Positions 34,901-45,953 of a stretch of 64,000 bases of DNA are shown here, piece after piece. The position numbers and the translations under genes are program-made. The first letter of the stretch is position 1; each line of letters opens with the position of its first letter. The notes under the pieces were generated by a model that saw only the letters and a list, made by a program, of their open reading frames with translations, was not told the origin of the DNA and ran no database searches. This DNA comes from Aurantiacibacter suaedae (GTDB lineage: Bacteria > Pseudomonadota > Alphaproteobacteria > Sphingomonadales > Sphingomonadaceae), in the NCBI RefSeq assembly GCF_005434915.1, contig NZ_SKCG01000001.1:1240001-1304000 (forward strand). The letters run 5' to 3'.

Positions 34901-36163
34901 TCAGTCCTCTTTCCCCGCCACGCCGTAGTTGATCGTCGCGTTGCGGGTCTTCTGGAACTCGGGGACGGTCAGGCCCTTCATGCTGGCGTAAATGTCGATG
35001 TTGCCGATGCCGGTCACCGCGCCGAGCTTTTCGAGCATGAAGAAGATCACGCCATAGTGGATCATCCCGATCCAGTCGCGGCGACGGACGAGATCGCGCT
35101 CTTCCTCGGTCAGGCCGGCCTGCTCGTAGGCCGCTTCTTCGTCTTCGCGGAAAAGTTTGCGCACCTTGGGTTCGGTCAGCGAATGCAGGAAACGGTTGAG
35201 GCGAAAGCCCTTTACGCTGCGTGCGATGGTAAAGGGATAGGTGCCCTGCATCTCCTCGGCCCCGGCATAGTCGCGGTCGGCGCGTGCGCGGGTGACTTCG
35301 GGCGGCTCGACCGACGCGTCTACCGCTCGCTCTTCAAGGATCATCGTGGCGATCGGGCACATCGAGGGCAGGAAATAGGTCTTGTGCGTGCATTCGACAT
35401 CGGCCGAGAGCGCCCCGCGCATCATCAGCCACATCACCACCTCGGCCCCTTCCCAGCCGCCGAGCTTCGCTAGCTCGGCAATGGTCATGTCGAGCAGGCC
35501 CTCCGGATCTTTCTCCAGCCGTTCCATGAATTCCATGTCCCAGTCGGGATTGTTGAAGCCGCAGGCCTCGCCGTGGACCTGATGCGACAGACCCCCGGTT
35601 CCCGCGATGGCGACCTTGATATCCTCGGGGTACGACAGGATCGCCTGCCGCAGCGACTTGCCGAACTTGTAGAACCGCCGCGCCGAGGGCAGCGGCACGG
35701 TCAGCACGCCGCAGACCACGGGCAGGATCTTCGTCGCCCAGCCGTGCTGCTTATCATGGTCCACCATCACCGACAGCGGCGAAAAGGCCCCGTGGTCGAG
35801 CCCCTTGCCCTGAAAATAGGAAAGGTCGAATTCGTTGGCGACCATCACCCGCGCCACGTGTTCGGCGAACTTCGGGTCGCCCTCGATCGCCGGAATATCG
35901 CGCGGGCCGCCGCCTTCGTCCGCCGCCTTGAATTCCTCGCCCACACCCAGAGCGAAGTGGCTGTAGTGCTCGAAGAACGAGGTCATGTGGTCATTGTAGA
36001 TATAGACCAGCACGTCGGGCTGCTTCTCGCGGAACCAGTCCTGCACCGGCTCATAGCCTTCGAAGATCGGCTTCCAGACGGGATCGTCCTGCTTGCCGCC
36101 ATCCTTGGCGAAAGCGATGGTGGGAGTGTGCGAAGTGGCGACGCCGCCGACGATAGTGGCCAT
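34901..36163 (-). CDS. desB: Gallate dioxygenase (DesB/LigAB-fused extradiol dioxygenase)
   Basis: A 420-residue type II extradiol dioxygenase that opens gallate (or protocatechuate) between C4 and C5. The N-terminal LigB-like domain (about 1-280) has the Fe(II) ligands at expected places: His12 in ATSHTPTIAFA, His59 in YIYNDHMTSFF and Glu238 in LGGWEGAEV. The second-sphere His124 in LDHGAFSPL and GGLSHQVHG are present. The C-terminal domain (about 315-420) is LigA-like. LigA-LigB fusion of this length is the DesB/GalA plan. The ATG at 36163 has GGAG seven bases upstream. No other gallate pathway genes are nearby; a LysR gene lies upstream. Confidence 0.88.
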   Translation of the reverse strand: MATIVGGVATSHTPTIAFAKDGGKQDDPVWKPIFEGYEPVQDWFREKQPDVLVYIYNDHMTSFFEHYSHFALGVGEEFKAADEGGGPRDIPAIEGDPKFAEHVARVMVANEFDLSYFQGKGLDHGAFSPLSVMVDHDKQHGWATKILPVVCGVLTVPLPSARRFYKFGKSLRQAILSYPEDIKVAIAGTGGLSHQVHGEACGFNNPDWDMEFMERLEKDPEGLLDMTIAELAKLGGWEGAEVVMWLMMRGALSADVECTHKTYFLPSMCPIATMILEERAVDASVEPPEVTRARADRDYAGAEEMQGTYPFTIARSVKGFRLNRFLHSLTEPKVRKLFREDEEAAYEQAGLTEEERDLVRRRDWIGMIHYGVIFFMLEKLGAVTGIGNIDIYASMKGLTVPEFQKTRNATINYGVAGKED

Positions 36164-36290
36164 GTAATCTCTCCGTTCGGGCAGGCTCAAACCTGCTCAC
36201 ATCGTCGGCAATCATGGCATAGGCAAAGCGCACGGGACAGACATTTGTCCCGCCCGCTGAATTTTTCAGATATGCGAAGCTGGGTTCCGG

Positions 36291-37148
36291 TCAGCCTTCC
36301 GGGTCGAGCAGCCGCGCCTTGGACGCGAAGTGGGCGACCAGTGCGTCGATGGTCGAGCGCATTCGCGGCATCTTGTGCAGGTCGGCATGGACGCCGAGCC
36401 AGATATCGCGGCGCAGGTCGGGCAGATCGGTGCGGATGCGTTGCAGGCGCTCGTCATGATCGGCGCGGAAGCGCGGCAGCATCGCCACCCCGCCGCCATG
36501 GCACGCGGCATCGTGCTGCACCTCGCGGCTGTTCGACTTGAGCCCCACCGGAAGGCTTGCGAAATGTTCGGCCATGGCGCGCGCCTCGGGCAGGTGGGCC
36601 TGATCGTCGAGCACGGTGATCACCCGCTCGGGCTCGGGCTGCGTGCGTGCGGTGTAGAACGACAGGGCGAGCGTGGCGACCTTGCGCGCCACGATCAGAT
36701 CGCCTTCGAAGCGGGTCATGCGGATGGCGATGTCCGCCTCGCGCCGCGACAGGTTGAGCGATTGGGTGGCGGCGAGGAGTTCGACGACAATGCCGGGATG
36801 CTCGCGCTGCAAGTCAAGCATGGCAGGCGCGATGAAGGCCCCGGCCAGCGTGTCGACCGTGGTCAGCCGAACCGTGCCTTCGAGCCGTGCGTCGCTGCTG
36901 CAGGCGAGAAGCTGCGCGGCATAGGCTTCCTCCTCCATCCGCTCGGCCCGCGCCAGCATCTGCTCACCCAGCGCGGTGAGGACAAACCCCTCGGGCGTGC
37001 GCAGCAACAGCCGCGTGCCGAGGTTAGCCTCCAGCGCGGCCAGCCGGCGGCCCATCGTCGGCTGGGTCACCCCAAGCGAACGCGCCGCCGCCGAAAGGCT
37101 GCCGTGCCGCGCGATGGCGAGGAAATTCTGCAAATCGTCCCAGTTCAC
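36291..37148 (-). CDS. LysR family transcriptional regulator
   Basis: A 285-residue regulator with HTH at residues 2-60 (WDDLQNFLAIARHGSLSAAA and LGVTQPTMGRRLAALEANLG) and an effector domain. The GTG at 37148 gives the usual beginning MNWDDLQNFL; an upstream GTG at 37169 would add seven residues. It lies 128 bp upstream of the gallate dioxygenase on the same strand and 113 bp from the divergent FMN reductase. It may regulate either, more likely the divergent one by family habit (inference). Confidence 0.92.
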   Translation of the reverse strand: MNWDDLQNFLAIARHGSLSAAARSLGVTQPTMGRRLAALEANLGTRLLLRTPEGFVLTALGEQMLARAERMEEEAYAAQLLACSSDARLEGTVRLTTVDTLAGAFIAPAMLDLQREHPGIVVELLAATQSLNLSRREADIAIRMTRFEGDLIVARKVATLALSFYTARTQPEPERVITVLDDQAHLPEARAMAEHFASLPVGLKSNSREVQHDAACHGGGVAMLPRFRADHDERLQRIRTDLPDLRRDIWLGVHADLHKMPRMRSTIDALVAHFASKARLLDPEG

Positions 37149-37261
37149 AATCTTATGCCCTGCCGCCACCTATACGAAAACGCATGAGCCTTAGAAGGTT
37201 TTCGGCAATTCCGAAACGCATTCGTTCAACTACATCGAAAGCAAGAAACCAGGAGGCCTAT

Positions 37262-37837
37262 ATGTCCACCACTTACAAAGTCGCCGTCATCGTCGGCAGC
37301 CTGCGCAAGGATTCGCACACCCGCAAGCTGGCCCATGCGCTGATGGCCGAAGCACCTGCAAACCTCGAAGCCAGCATCGTCGAGATCGGCGACCTGCCGC
37401 TGTACAACGAAGACCTCGAAACCGACACGCCGCCGGCCGCCTGGACGCGGATGCGCGAGCAAGTGGGCGCCGCCGATGCGGTGCTGTTCGTGACGCCGGA
37501 ATACAACCGTTCGATGCCCGGAGCGCTGAAGAACGCGATCGACGTTGGCTCGCGCCCCTGGGGCGAGGCGGTGTTCACCAGCAAGCCCGCCGCCATCGTC
37601 GCCGCATCGCCTGGTGCGGTCGGCGCGTTCGGGGCTAACCATCATCTGCGCCAGTCGCTGGTGTTCTTCGATATGCCGGTGATGGGCCAGCCTGAAGCCT
37701 ATATCGGCAACTTGTTTGGCCTGTTCGACGAGAGCGGCGCCGTGGCCAGCGAGGAAACCAAAGCCTTCCTGCAAACGATCATGGAAGCCTTCGCCAAGTG
37801 GATCGAGCGCACCGCACTGCCGACAAGCGCCAACTGA
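37262..37837 (+). CDS. NADPH-dependent FMN reductase family protein
   Basis: A 191-residue flavodoxin-fold reductase: VAVIVGSLRKDSHTRKLAHA at the FMN phosphate loop, VTPEYNRSMPGALKNAIDVG (the PEYN signature) and AIVAASPGAVGAFGANHHLR. It reduces quinones, azo compounds or FMN with NAD(P)H. AGGAGG is six bases before the ATG at 37262. It is divergent from a LysR gene, so probably its target. A strong terminator follows. Confidence 0.93.
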   Translation: MSTTYKVAVIVGSLRKDSHTRKLAHALMAEAPANLEASIVEIGDLPLYNEDLETDTPPAAWTRMREQVGAADAVLFVTPEYNRSMPGALKNAIDVGSRPWGEAVFTSKPAAIVAASPGAVGAFGANHHLRQSLVFFDMPVMGQPEAYIGNLFGLFDESGAVASEETKAFLQTIMEAFAKWIERTALPTSAN

Positions 37838-37883
37838 CGGCCAGCCTCAAGTCACTCCGGCCAGCCCCCCGCGGCCGGAAAGC

Positions 37884-37920
37884 AAAACGGGCAGGAAGCG
37901 CCATGCTTCCTGCCCGTTTT
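37884..37920. terminator. Strong bidirectional intrinsic terminator
   Basis: A perfect 16-bp stem (AAAACGGGCAGGAAGC paired with GCTTCCTGCCCGTTTT) closes a five-base loop GCCAT, followed by T-rich sequence on the plus strand and preceded by AAAA for the minus strand. It lies between the convergent FMN reductase and SWIB genes and can serve both. Confidence 0.9.
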
Positions 37921-37946
37921 TCGTTCATGCCCGAAGGCGATGACGC

Positions 37947-38198
37947 TTAGCTGAGGTGCTTCGACACGGCAGCGGTCATCTTGAACATCGAAATCTGTTC
38001 GTTGCCGATCACGGCGCCAAGCTTGGCGTCGGGGTTGATCTGGCGCTTGTCCTTGGCATCCTGCAGGTCGTTGGCCTTGATGTATTCCCACACCTTCGAA
38101 GTGACCTGCGCACGCGTCATCGGGCCTTTGCCGATCACGTCTTCCAGCGCCGGCGACAGGGTAACGGGCTTGCTCAGCGCGTTGTTCTTGGCTGCCAT
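37947..38198 (-). CDS. SWIB/MDM2 domain protein
   Basis: An 83-residue single SWIB domain: KPVTLSPALEDVIGKGPMTR, then VTSKVWEYIKANDLQDAKDK and INPDAKLGAVIGNEQISMFK. SWIB proteins are known in eukaryotic chromatin complexes and chlamydiae; their bacterial role is unclear, possibly DNA or nucleoid related. It stands alone downstream of a shared terminator. Confidence 0.93.
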   Translation of the reverse strand: MAAKNNALSKPVTLSPALEDVIGKGPMTRAQVTSKVWEYIKANDLQDAKDKRQINPDAKLGAVIGNEQISMFKMTAAVSKHLS

Positions 38199-38324
38199 AA
38201 TCTAACTTACGTCCTTTACCGTTCGAATCGGAACTATTCGCTTAGCCCGGCCAAAAGCCCGCCGTCGCTATGCTTCAATGCGTAATCCACCGGTTTTTCA
38301 CAGGTTCCCCACTTGCGCGGTGGA

Positions 38325-38909
38325 TCAATTGCCGTCGAAGTCGATCGAATCGATGTCGACATCGTCCCAATCGCCTTCCTCGCCATCGTTCTCGGCGCGG
38401 GCATAGTTGGCCGAGAGCATGGTAGCGGCGACCACATGCCCCTCCATCGCCGCGAACAGTTCGTCGCGGCCCGCGCCCGGCATCAGCGCCACAGGAAGGT
38501 CGAGGGCGAACAGCTGGAAGATATACTCGTGCGCCTCATCCCCTTGCGGCGGAGCGGGCAGCGCCCATTCGGAATTGCCGAAAGAGTTCTTGCCGACGCG
38601 CGGCGGAACCTCGCCTTCGAGCAGCTGGCCCTGCTGCGGGGCGAGACCCCAGACCAGCCAGTGGCAGAACGGCTCGTCACTCGGCGCATCGGGATCTTCC
38701 ACGATCAGCACCAGTTCGGCCGCTTCGCTTGGCGGGGCGCTCCAGTCGAGCGGCGGGGCGACTGCGTCTTCCTCGTCGGCGGTGAAGCACGGATCCAGCT
38801 CGTCGCCCTGCTTGAAGGCGGCCGAGGTAAGACGGAAGCCGCCCTTGCCGAGAATTTCGGGTTTGGCGAGTTTCGCCAGTGCCAACTGTGCGCGCGTGTT
38901 TCCTGCCAT
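38325..38909 (-). CDS. YbhB/YbcL family Raf kinase inhibitor-like protein (PEBP)
   Basis: A 194-residue phosphatidylethanolamine-binding-like protein. The core has ADEEDAVAPPLDWSAPPSEA, VLIVEDPDAPSDEPFCHWLV and GKNSFGNSEWALPAPPQGDE, the bacterial PEBP signature with its ligand-binding Asp/His. The C-terminus is unusually acidic (DGEEGDWDDVDIDSIDFDGN). The ATG at 38909 with AAAGGA six bases upstream is preferred to the upstream frame. The biological role is uncertain. Confidence 0.9.
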   Translation of the reverse strand: MAGNTRAQLALAKLAKPEILGKGGFRLTSAAFKQGDELDPCFTADEEDAVAPPLDWSAPPSEAAELVLIVEDPDAPSDEPFCHWLVWGLAPQQGQLLEGEVPPRVGKNSFGNSEWALPAPPQGDEAHEYIFQLFALDLPVALMPGAGRDELFAAMEGHVVAATMLSANYARAENDGEEGDWDDVDIDSIDFDGN

Positions 38910-39154
38910 GGACGGTCCTTTCTTTTCGGAGGGCTTGCCTGCTTGCGGCGGATCGAGAGCCCATCTGAAGACTTGGCCCCCAAAGCGCAAGGATCGCCCC
39001 CAGGTTCTCCTCGTTGCAGGCCACCAACGCGCAAGGTACCGGGCCGATCCGCCGAACCCCGCTTTTGTCCGCTTGCCATCGCGATGCCGCTGACTTAGCA
39101 CTTTCCCTTAGGGGCAGGCTCGCCCCTCCCATTCGGGAGTGCAAAGTTACCGCC

Positions 39155-40621
39155 ATGCGCGCCTCACCCTTCGTCGCCTCGCTCGCCAGCCTTGCCCTGC
39201 TCTCTTCATGCGGTGGGGGTGGATCAGGCTCAGGCAGTTCAGCAACGCCCGCTCCGGGCGCAAGCGCGCCTACCCCGTCTCCAACCACCAGCAGCGCGCC
39301 CTGCTCGCTCACCAGCCGGGCCGCAGCTTTCGACGAAGTAATCGACGAATGGTATGTGTTCCCCGACCTGCTCGCCAATCCGTCGATTGCCTCATATTCG
39401 AACCTTGAGGACTATATCGACGCCCGCGTCGCCCCGGCCCGGGCACAGAACAAGGATCGCTACTTCACCTATCTGACCTCGATCGCCGAGGAGAACGCCT
39501 ACTACTCTTCGGGTTCGAGCGCGGGGTTCGGCTTTCGCCTGTCGTACGATACCTCGGCGCGGCGGGTGTGGGTGGCGGAAACCTTCGAGGACACGCCCGC
39601 GCTGGGTGCCAATCTTGATCGCGGCACCGAGATTCTGGCCATCGGCACATCTGCGTCCAACCTCCAGACCATCGACCAGATCATGGCGAGCAACGCGGTC
39701 TATCCCGACTATGCCGTCTATCTCGCGCTCGGCCCGAACGATGCGGGTGTGACACGGGTTTTGCGCGTGCGCGATCAGTCCGGTGTCACGCGCGAAGTCT
39801 CGCTTACAAAAACCGACTTCGCGCTCGATCCGGTGTCGGACCGTTATGGCGCTAAGGTGATCGACGATAACGGCAAGAAGGTTGGCTATTTCAACCTGCG
39901 CACCTTTATCGAACCGGCCATTGCCGACATGCGCGAAGCCTTCGCGGACTTCCGCGCCCAGGGCGTCACCGAGTTCATCGTCGATCTGCGCTACAACGGT
40001 GGCGGCGCACTTTCGGTGGCCGACGTGCTGGGCGATCTGCTGGCGCGCGACCACGTGGGCGATGTCTACTACAAGCTCGCGCTGCGTCCCTCCAAGTCGG
40101 CTCAGGATGAGATTTATCGGTTCGCGAACAGACCGCAATCGGTCGCGCCGACGCGGATCGCCTTCATCGGCACCGAGGCGACCGCTTCTGCCAGCGAACT
40201 GGTGGTCAACGGCCTGAAACCTTACCTCAAGAGCAACCTGGCGCTTGTCGGCTCCAACACCTTTGGCAAGCCGGTAGGCCAATTCGCATTCGACCTGGAG
40301 GAATGCGACGACCGGCTGCGGCTGCTTACTTTCAAGCTCGAAAACGCCGAGGGCAACGGCGAATATTTCAACGGCCTCGCGACCACCGTGCCCAACACCT
40401 GCCGCGCCGACGATGACCTGTCCTATCAGCTGGGCGACCCGCGCGAAAACATGGTCGCCCGCGCGCTCGATTTCCTTGCCGGACGCTCGTGCGCGCCGAT
40501 TGCGAGGGGCACCGACGATGCCATCGCCTCTACGCAGCGCACAAGCCAGGGCAGGCGGGGCCTCCTCACGCCAGAGCAGCCGCGCAGCACCGCCGAGCGC
40601 GAGGTGCCGGGGCTGTTCTAG
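39155..40621 (+). CDS. S41 family (C-terminal processing-like) peptidase lipoprotein
   Basis: A 488-residue serine protease. The signal MRASPFVASLASLALLSSCG ends in a lipobox (LSSC), followed by a Gly/Ser/Pro/Thr-rich linker. It has a PDZ-like stretch about residues 105-190, then the S41 core with VDLRYNGGGALSVADVLGDL, the nucleophile Ser in TEATASASELVVNGL and the Lys of GSNTFGKPVGQ. It probably processes periplasmic proteins. The last roughly 45 residues are disordered and rich in Arg/Pro. It overlaps by 4 bases with the convergent lipoprotein gene. Confidence 0.9.
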   Translation: MRASPFVASLASLALLSSCGGGGSGSGSSATPAPGASAPTPSPTTSSAPCSLTSRAAAFDEVIDEWYVFPDLLANPSIASYSNLEDYIDARVAPARAQNKDRYFTYLTSIAEENAYYSSGSSAGFGFRLSYDTSARRVWVAETFEDTPALGANLDRGTEILAIGTSASNLQTIDQIMASNAVYPDYAVYLALGPNDAGVTRVLRVRDQSGVTREVSLTKTDFALDPVSDRYGAKVIDDNGKKVGYFNLRTFIEPAIADMREAFADFRAQGVTEFIVDLRYNGGGALSVADVLGDLLARDHVGDVYYKLALRPSKSAQDEIYRFANRPQSVAPTRIAFIGTEATASASELVVNGLKPYLKSNLALVGSNTFGKPVGQFAFDLEECDDRLRLLTFKLENAEGNGEYFNGLATTVPNTCRADDDLSYQLGDPRENMVARALDFLAGRSCAPIARGTDDAIASTQRTSQGRRGLLTPEQPRSTAEREVPGLF

Positions 40622-41082
40622 GCGGGCTGCCGGGCTGGCTCTTGGGCCGGATCGGCAGGCGGATGGGTGGCGCGCCAGGCGCAGCCTTCGCGCTGCTGCG
40701 CGCCAAGCTGCAAGGTCGCCACAAACGGATAGGTCTTGTCGCTCATGCCATCGGAGCAGCGGCCCGGCGTGACCATCAGGTCGAAGCTCTCGCCGTCAAG
40801 CGTGCCTGACCATGTCACCCCGCCCCGCCCGGCAAAGCGGCTGACCGCAATCGCGGTGCCGTCGATATTGTCGGGCGTGCTGTAGGTGAGGCTTTCGCCC
40901 ACGACCGAGCCGCCCCAGAACGGCTCCGTTCCGGTGAAGCGCATTTCCTCGTCGGCACCGATCTCCGAGAATGGCCTCGGGTCTTCGGCATTGCCCGGGA
41001 CGATGCTGTCCGCCTCCGAACAGGCAGCCAGCATCAGGAACGAGAGGGCAACGGGAGCGAGCTTGGCGGCGGCGCGATGCAT
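40618..41082 (-). CDS. Lipoprotein of the COG3650/YliI-like membrane type
   Basis: A 154-residue lipoprotein (signal MHRAAAKLAPVALSFLMLAA, lipobox LAAC). The mature part has RFTGTEPFWGGSVVGESLTY, TYSTPDNIDGTAIAVSRFAG and MVTPGRCSDGMSDKTYPFVA, reminiscent of the COG3650 predicted membrane family that ends in a Cys-containing beta domain. The role is unknown. AGAGGA lies before the ATG at 41082. Confidence 0.7.
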   Translation of the reverse strand: MHRAAAKLAPVALSFLMLAACSEADSIVPGNAEDPRPFSEIGADEEMRFTGTEPFWGGSVVGESLTYSTPDNIDGTAIAVSRFAGRGGVTWSGTLDGESFDLMVTPGRCSDGMSDKTYPFVATLQLGAQQREGCAWRATHPPADPAQEPARQPA

Positions 41083-41173
41083 GAAGATTTCCTCTGGACG
41101 ATCGGAGATTGTCTCTTTCCAGCAAAGTCCGCTCCTGCCAAGGCCGCAGCCGCGCGAACGGGAGCATTTACGC

Positions 41174-41485
41174 ATGAGTGGCCAGGACGAAGAATACGTA
41201 TACGACGAGGAAAGCGGAGAATGGATGCCGGCTTCCGAACTCGCAGCCAAGCAGGCCGCAGCCAGCACGGTGGAAGTGCGCGATGCGGTGGGCAACATGC
41301 TGGCCGATGGCGATCAGGTTACGCTGATCAAGGATCTCGAGGTTAAGGGCGCAGGCCAGACGCTCAAGCAGGGCACACTGATCAAGTCGATCCGACTGAC
41401 CGGCGATCCGCAGGAGATCGACTGCAAGTATCCCGGGATCAAGGGCCTGGTGCTGCGCGCCGAGTTCGTGCGCAAGCGGGCCTAG
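41174..41485 (+). CDS. PhnA/YjdM-like protein
   Basis: A 103-residue protein. DEEYVYDEESGEWMPASELA is an N-terminal acidic segment in place of the usual zinc ribbon, followed by the PhnA domain: VRDAVGNMLADGDQVTLIKD, GTLIKSIRLTGDPQEIDCKY and the closing GLVLRAEFVRKRA. PhnA names came from the phosphonate region, but the domain itself has no proven phosphonate role. GGGAG is about ten bases before the ATG. The lack of the cysteine zinc ribbon is a deviation from YjdM of E. coli. Confidence 0.83.
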   Translation: MSGQDEEYVYDEESGEWMPASELAAKQAAASTVEVRDAVGNMLADGDQVTLIKDLEVKGAGQTLKQGTLIKSIRLTGDPQEIDCKYPGIKGLVLRAEFVRKRA

Positions 41486-41490
41486 GCGCG

Positions 41491-41793
41491 CTACTTTCGC
41501 GCGCGTGACAGGCGGCGCTTGTTGGCGCGAACGGGCTTGCGATAGTGGGCCAGCGTCTTGTTGGCCACAGCTTCCGGCTGCGCGCCACCGATCATCAGCG
41601 GCCACAGCGCGAAAGGCAGGCTGGCCCCGGCGCTGACCTTTTCGCTCACCATCCGTTTCGCCTCGCGTTCTGCGAGGGCTCCGCCGCCCATCATCCGCAT
41701 CGAACGCAACCAGATGACGTTCGCCGCCTCCAGCCCGAGCATCCAGCTATCAAAAGCAACTTGGGCAGGGTTGGCGGGTGTCTTGCGCGTCAT
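41491..41793 (-). CDS. Small hypothetical (phasin-like) protein
   Basis: A 100-residue protein, helical and basic at the C-terminus (HYRKPVRANKRRLSRARK). The ATG at 41793 gives MTRKTPANPAQVAFDSWMLG. The amphipathic segment LEAANVIWLRSMRMMGGGAL followed by EREAKRMVSEKVSA resembles phasin-like granule-associated proteins. I cannot assign a function; no signal peptide. Confidence 0.65.
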   Translation of the reverse strand: MTRKTPANPAQVAFDSWMLGLEAANVIWLRSMRMMGGGALAEREAKRMVSEKVSAGASLPFALWPLMIGGAQPEAVANKTLAHYRKPVRANKRRLSRARK

Positions 41794-41892
41794 GGCAGTC
41801 TCCGATTCAGGAAGGGGGCCATGAGGTAACGCGGGGTCACCCGTTTGGTTGCGTCCCCGACCGCGCAATTGCGACCGGGGCGACAGACATGG

Positions 41893-42246
41893 TCAGCCCC
41901 CGGCGAGCGCGCTGGCCGGAACGCCGCGCGCCGCAAGCTGCGACATTGCGCTCTCGCGCGCGCCATTGAAGCAAGCGCGCGCATCGGGCAGCCGGTCGAT
42001 CTTGGAGCCGCCATTGATGTCGCACACCGCGCGCGCCGCATTGTCGATGCGGATTTGCAAAGTGTCGCGGTCATAAGCGGTGGTGAGATCGAGATCGGCG
42101 GTGTCTACCACCACGGCACTGTGATCGAGCGACTGGCTCACCAGCACTTCGCCATCGCTGGCGAAAGCAGGGGCCATGGCGGCCATACCGATCAAACTGG
42201 CGGCGAAAAGCGCGGCCCCGCGCGGGGTCTTGGCGAAGTTAGGCAT
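41893..42246 (-). CDS. UrcA family secreted protein
   Basis: A 117-residue exported protein: signal MPNFAKTPRGAALFAASLIG to AFA, then the UrcA pattern VVVDTADLDLTTAYDRDTLQ, RIDNAARAVCD and ARACFNGARESAMSQL with two Cys (CDIN...ACF) that may form a disulfide. The family is typical of Sphingomonadales and Caulobacterales; the role is not established. GGAG precedes the ATG at 42246. Confidence 0.85.
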   Translation of the reverse strand: MPNFAKTPRGAALFAASLIGMAAMAPAFASDGEVLVSQSLDHSAVVVDTADLDLTTAYDRDTLQIRIDNAARAVCDINGGSKIDRLPDARACFNGARESAMSQLAARGVPASALAGG

Positions 42247-42499
42247 CGTACTCTCCTGCAAGTCCGCCGAACGTCCATGCGAACGGCGTGACGAAAGGGC
42301 TGCGCAGCACGCGCAGCTCCTTGTGGCAAGATGATCTTCTCGCCCGAACGTTCCAATGGCTCGTCGTATTTCGAGAGGCAAAGCGCCTTTCACGCGCGAC
42401 AAGCCGCAGCCCAAGCCAAAACACGCGGCTTCGCATGTTGCCTTGACGCCAAATTCGACTAGCCCCGCGCGGCAAGTGAGTCTGCCAAAGGAAACGCCG

Positions 42500-43315
42500 A
42501 TGTCCGTCCCTTTCCGCTATGCGATGCTGGCGCTGCTAATGGCGGGCTGCGCGCCCGAAAGCGGATCGGCCCAGAACGGACCGCATCGCGGACCGGATCA
42601 GGGCACGCAGGCAGAGCCGCGCAATTTCCCGCGTCTGATCCCCGAACCGATCCAGCGCGACGGTGATCACACTATTCTGGTCGGCTGGCACGACGCGCCG
42701 ACTGCCTATTCGGTCAATCGCATCCTGCCAGACGATCCGGCCTTTGCCGGTGCAGCGATTTTCACCGTGAAAGATGTGGCGGTGGATTTCGAGCAGGGCC
42801 TGCAAGAAGCGCTAGCGCACGAAGGCGTTAGCGATCCGACCGTGGTGGCACGCCGGGACCTGACCGGTTCGATACCCGACATGTTCAGCGAGGCGATCGA
42901 CAACGCGGGCGGGCGCTATTCCACCTTCATCGCCGCCGCTACCGGCCCCGATGGCCCGGTGCGCGTGGCGGGATTCTGGCTACAGACGCCGACGGGACCA
43001 GAAATAGGATCGACCTTCGAGATGTTCGTCGCACCGCGCGACACTTTCGAAGCAATGGGCGGCTGGTTCGTACCCACCGCGCGCTATTTCGACGTATCCT
43101 TCACCAACCCCGCCTCGGTCGATCTGCGGCACCACGGCGCGCTGCCTGCCGATGAGGGCGCGCAGAACATCGCCAAGCATTTCGGCGAGTTCATGACCTT
43201 CATCCTGCAAAGCCAGTCACTGATGGCAGCGATGACCCAGCAGACGCTGAGCATCCAGCAAGGCCTCGATCAGGTCGAACCTCGCGGCTTGCAGGATCCG
43301 ATGTACAAGCCGTGA
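42500..43315 (+). CDS. Hypothetical lipoprotein
   Basis: A 271-residue lipoprotein (MSVPFRYAMLALLMAGCAPE; lipobox MAGC) of unknown function. The mature region is soluble, with IPEPIQRDGDHTILVGWHDA, ARRDLTGSIPDMFSEAIDNA and a C-terminal amphipathic helix KHFGEFMTFILQSQSLMAAM. AAAGGAAA precedes the ATG at 42500. No family is recognised; it is convergent with thiC. Confidence 0.72.
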   Translation: MSVPFRYAMLALLMAGCAPESGSAQNGPHRGPDQGTQAEPRNFPRLIPEPIQRDGDHTILVGWHDAPTAYSVNRILPDDPAFAGAAIFTVKDVAVDFEQGLQEALAHEGVSDPTVVARRDLTGSIPDMFSEAIDNAGGRYSTFIAAATGPDGPVRVAGFWLQTPTGPEIGSTFEMFVAPRDTFEAMGGWFVPTARYFDVSFTNPASVDLRHHGALPADEGAQNIAKHFGEFMTFILQSQSLMAAMTQQTLSIQQGLDQVEPRGLQDPMYKP

Positions 43316-43337
43316 GGTCCGGAAGCTGCCGCGAGCG

Positions 43338-45416
<2,079 letters not shown>

Positions 45417-45818
45417 TCAGATAATCCGGGCAAAGCTCGCGACGACCAGCACCGCGCCGCCAACGACCAGACCATAAGCCCAGCCCCGGCCCCGCACGCC
45501 GACCAGACGCCGCCCCAGCGCCATCATGCGCTCGCCAACCGCCACGAAGGCCAGCCCGGCGGCCACCACTGCGCCACCCAGCGCGGTCGCGAACATGGCC
45601 AGTGGATCACCCACCTGCCACGGATTGACGAGATAAATCGCCGCGCCGCCCAGCACGAAGACGACGCCGGTGAGGAAGCGCAGCCCCGGTGAGTGCTCCC
45701 ATTCGGACAGCAATTCGAGATAGAACCCGCGCACCCGCAATTCGGCAAAGCCAAGAACGAGAGCTAACAGGCCGGCAAAGAACGCGAGGCCGGCGGCAAG
45801 ATCGGTGAATTGAGCCAT
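45417..45818 (-). CDS. Small integral membrane protein
   Basis: A 133-residue protein with four hydrophobic segments (residues 6-24, 45-63, 72-92 and 110-130). The ATG at 45818 gives MAQFTDLAAGLAFFAGLLAL. The segment GFYLELLSEWEHSPGLRFLT between helix 1 and 2 is hydrophilic. I do not recognise a family. It lies upstream of the TPP riboswitch on the same strand. Confidence 0.68.
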   Translation of the reverse strand: MAQFTDLAAGLAFFAGLLALVLGFAELRVRGFYLELLSEWEHSPGLRFLTGVVFVLGGAAIYLVNPWQVGDPLAMFATALGGAVVAAGLAFVAVGERMMALGRRLVGVRGRGWAYGLVVGGAVLVVASFARII

Positions 45819-45919
45819 AGGCGCGGATACCAATGGCCCTGCTCTGGGTCTAGGCGGAGGGGATAAATTCCGGCGTCTGGTTTCGACCCATTGCGGGCAT
45901 TAATCATTCCGCTAAATTG

Positions 45920-45936
45920 GCGACCTTCAAGGTCGC
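45920..45936. promoter_or_regulatory. Perfect palindrome GCGACCTTCAAGGTCGC
   Basis: Two 8-base arms around a single C. It lies 18 bases before the putative TTG start of the membrane gene at 45954, within the likely 5' leader. It could be an operator or an RNA hairpin; no regulator can be named. Confidence 0.35.
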
Positions 45937-45953
45937 TCAGCCGCGAGAATGCA

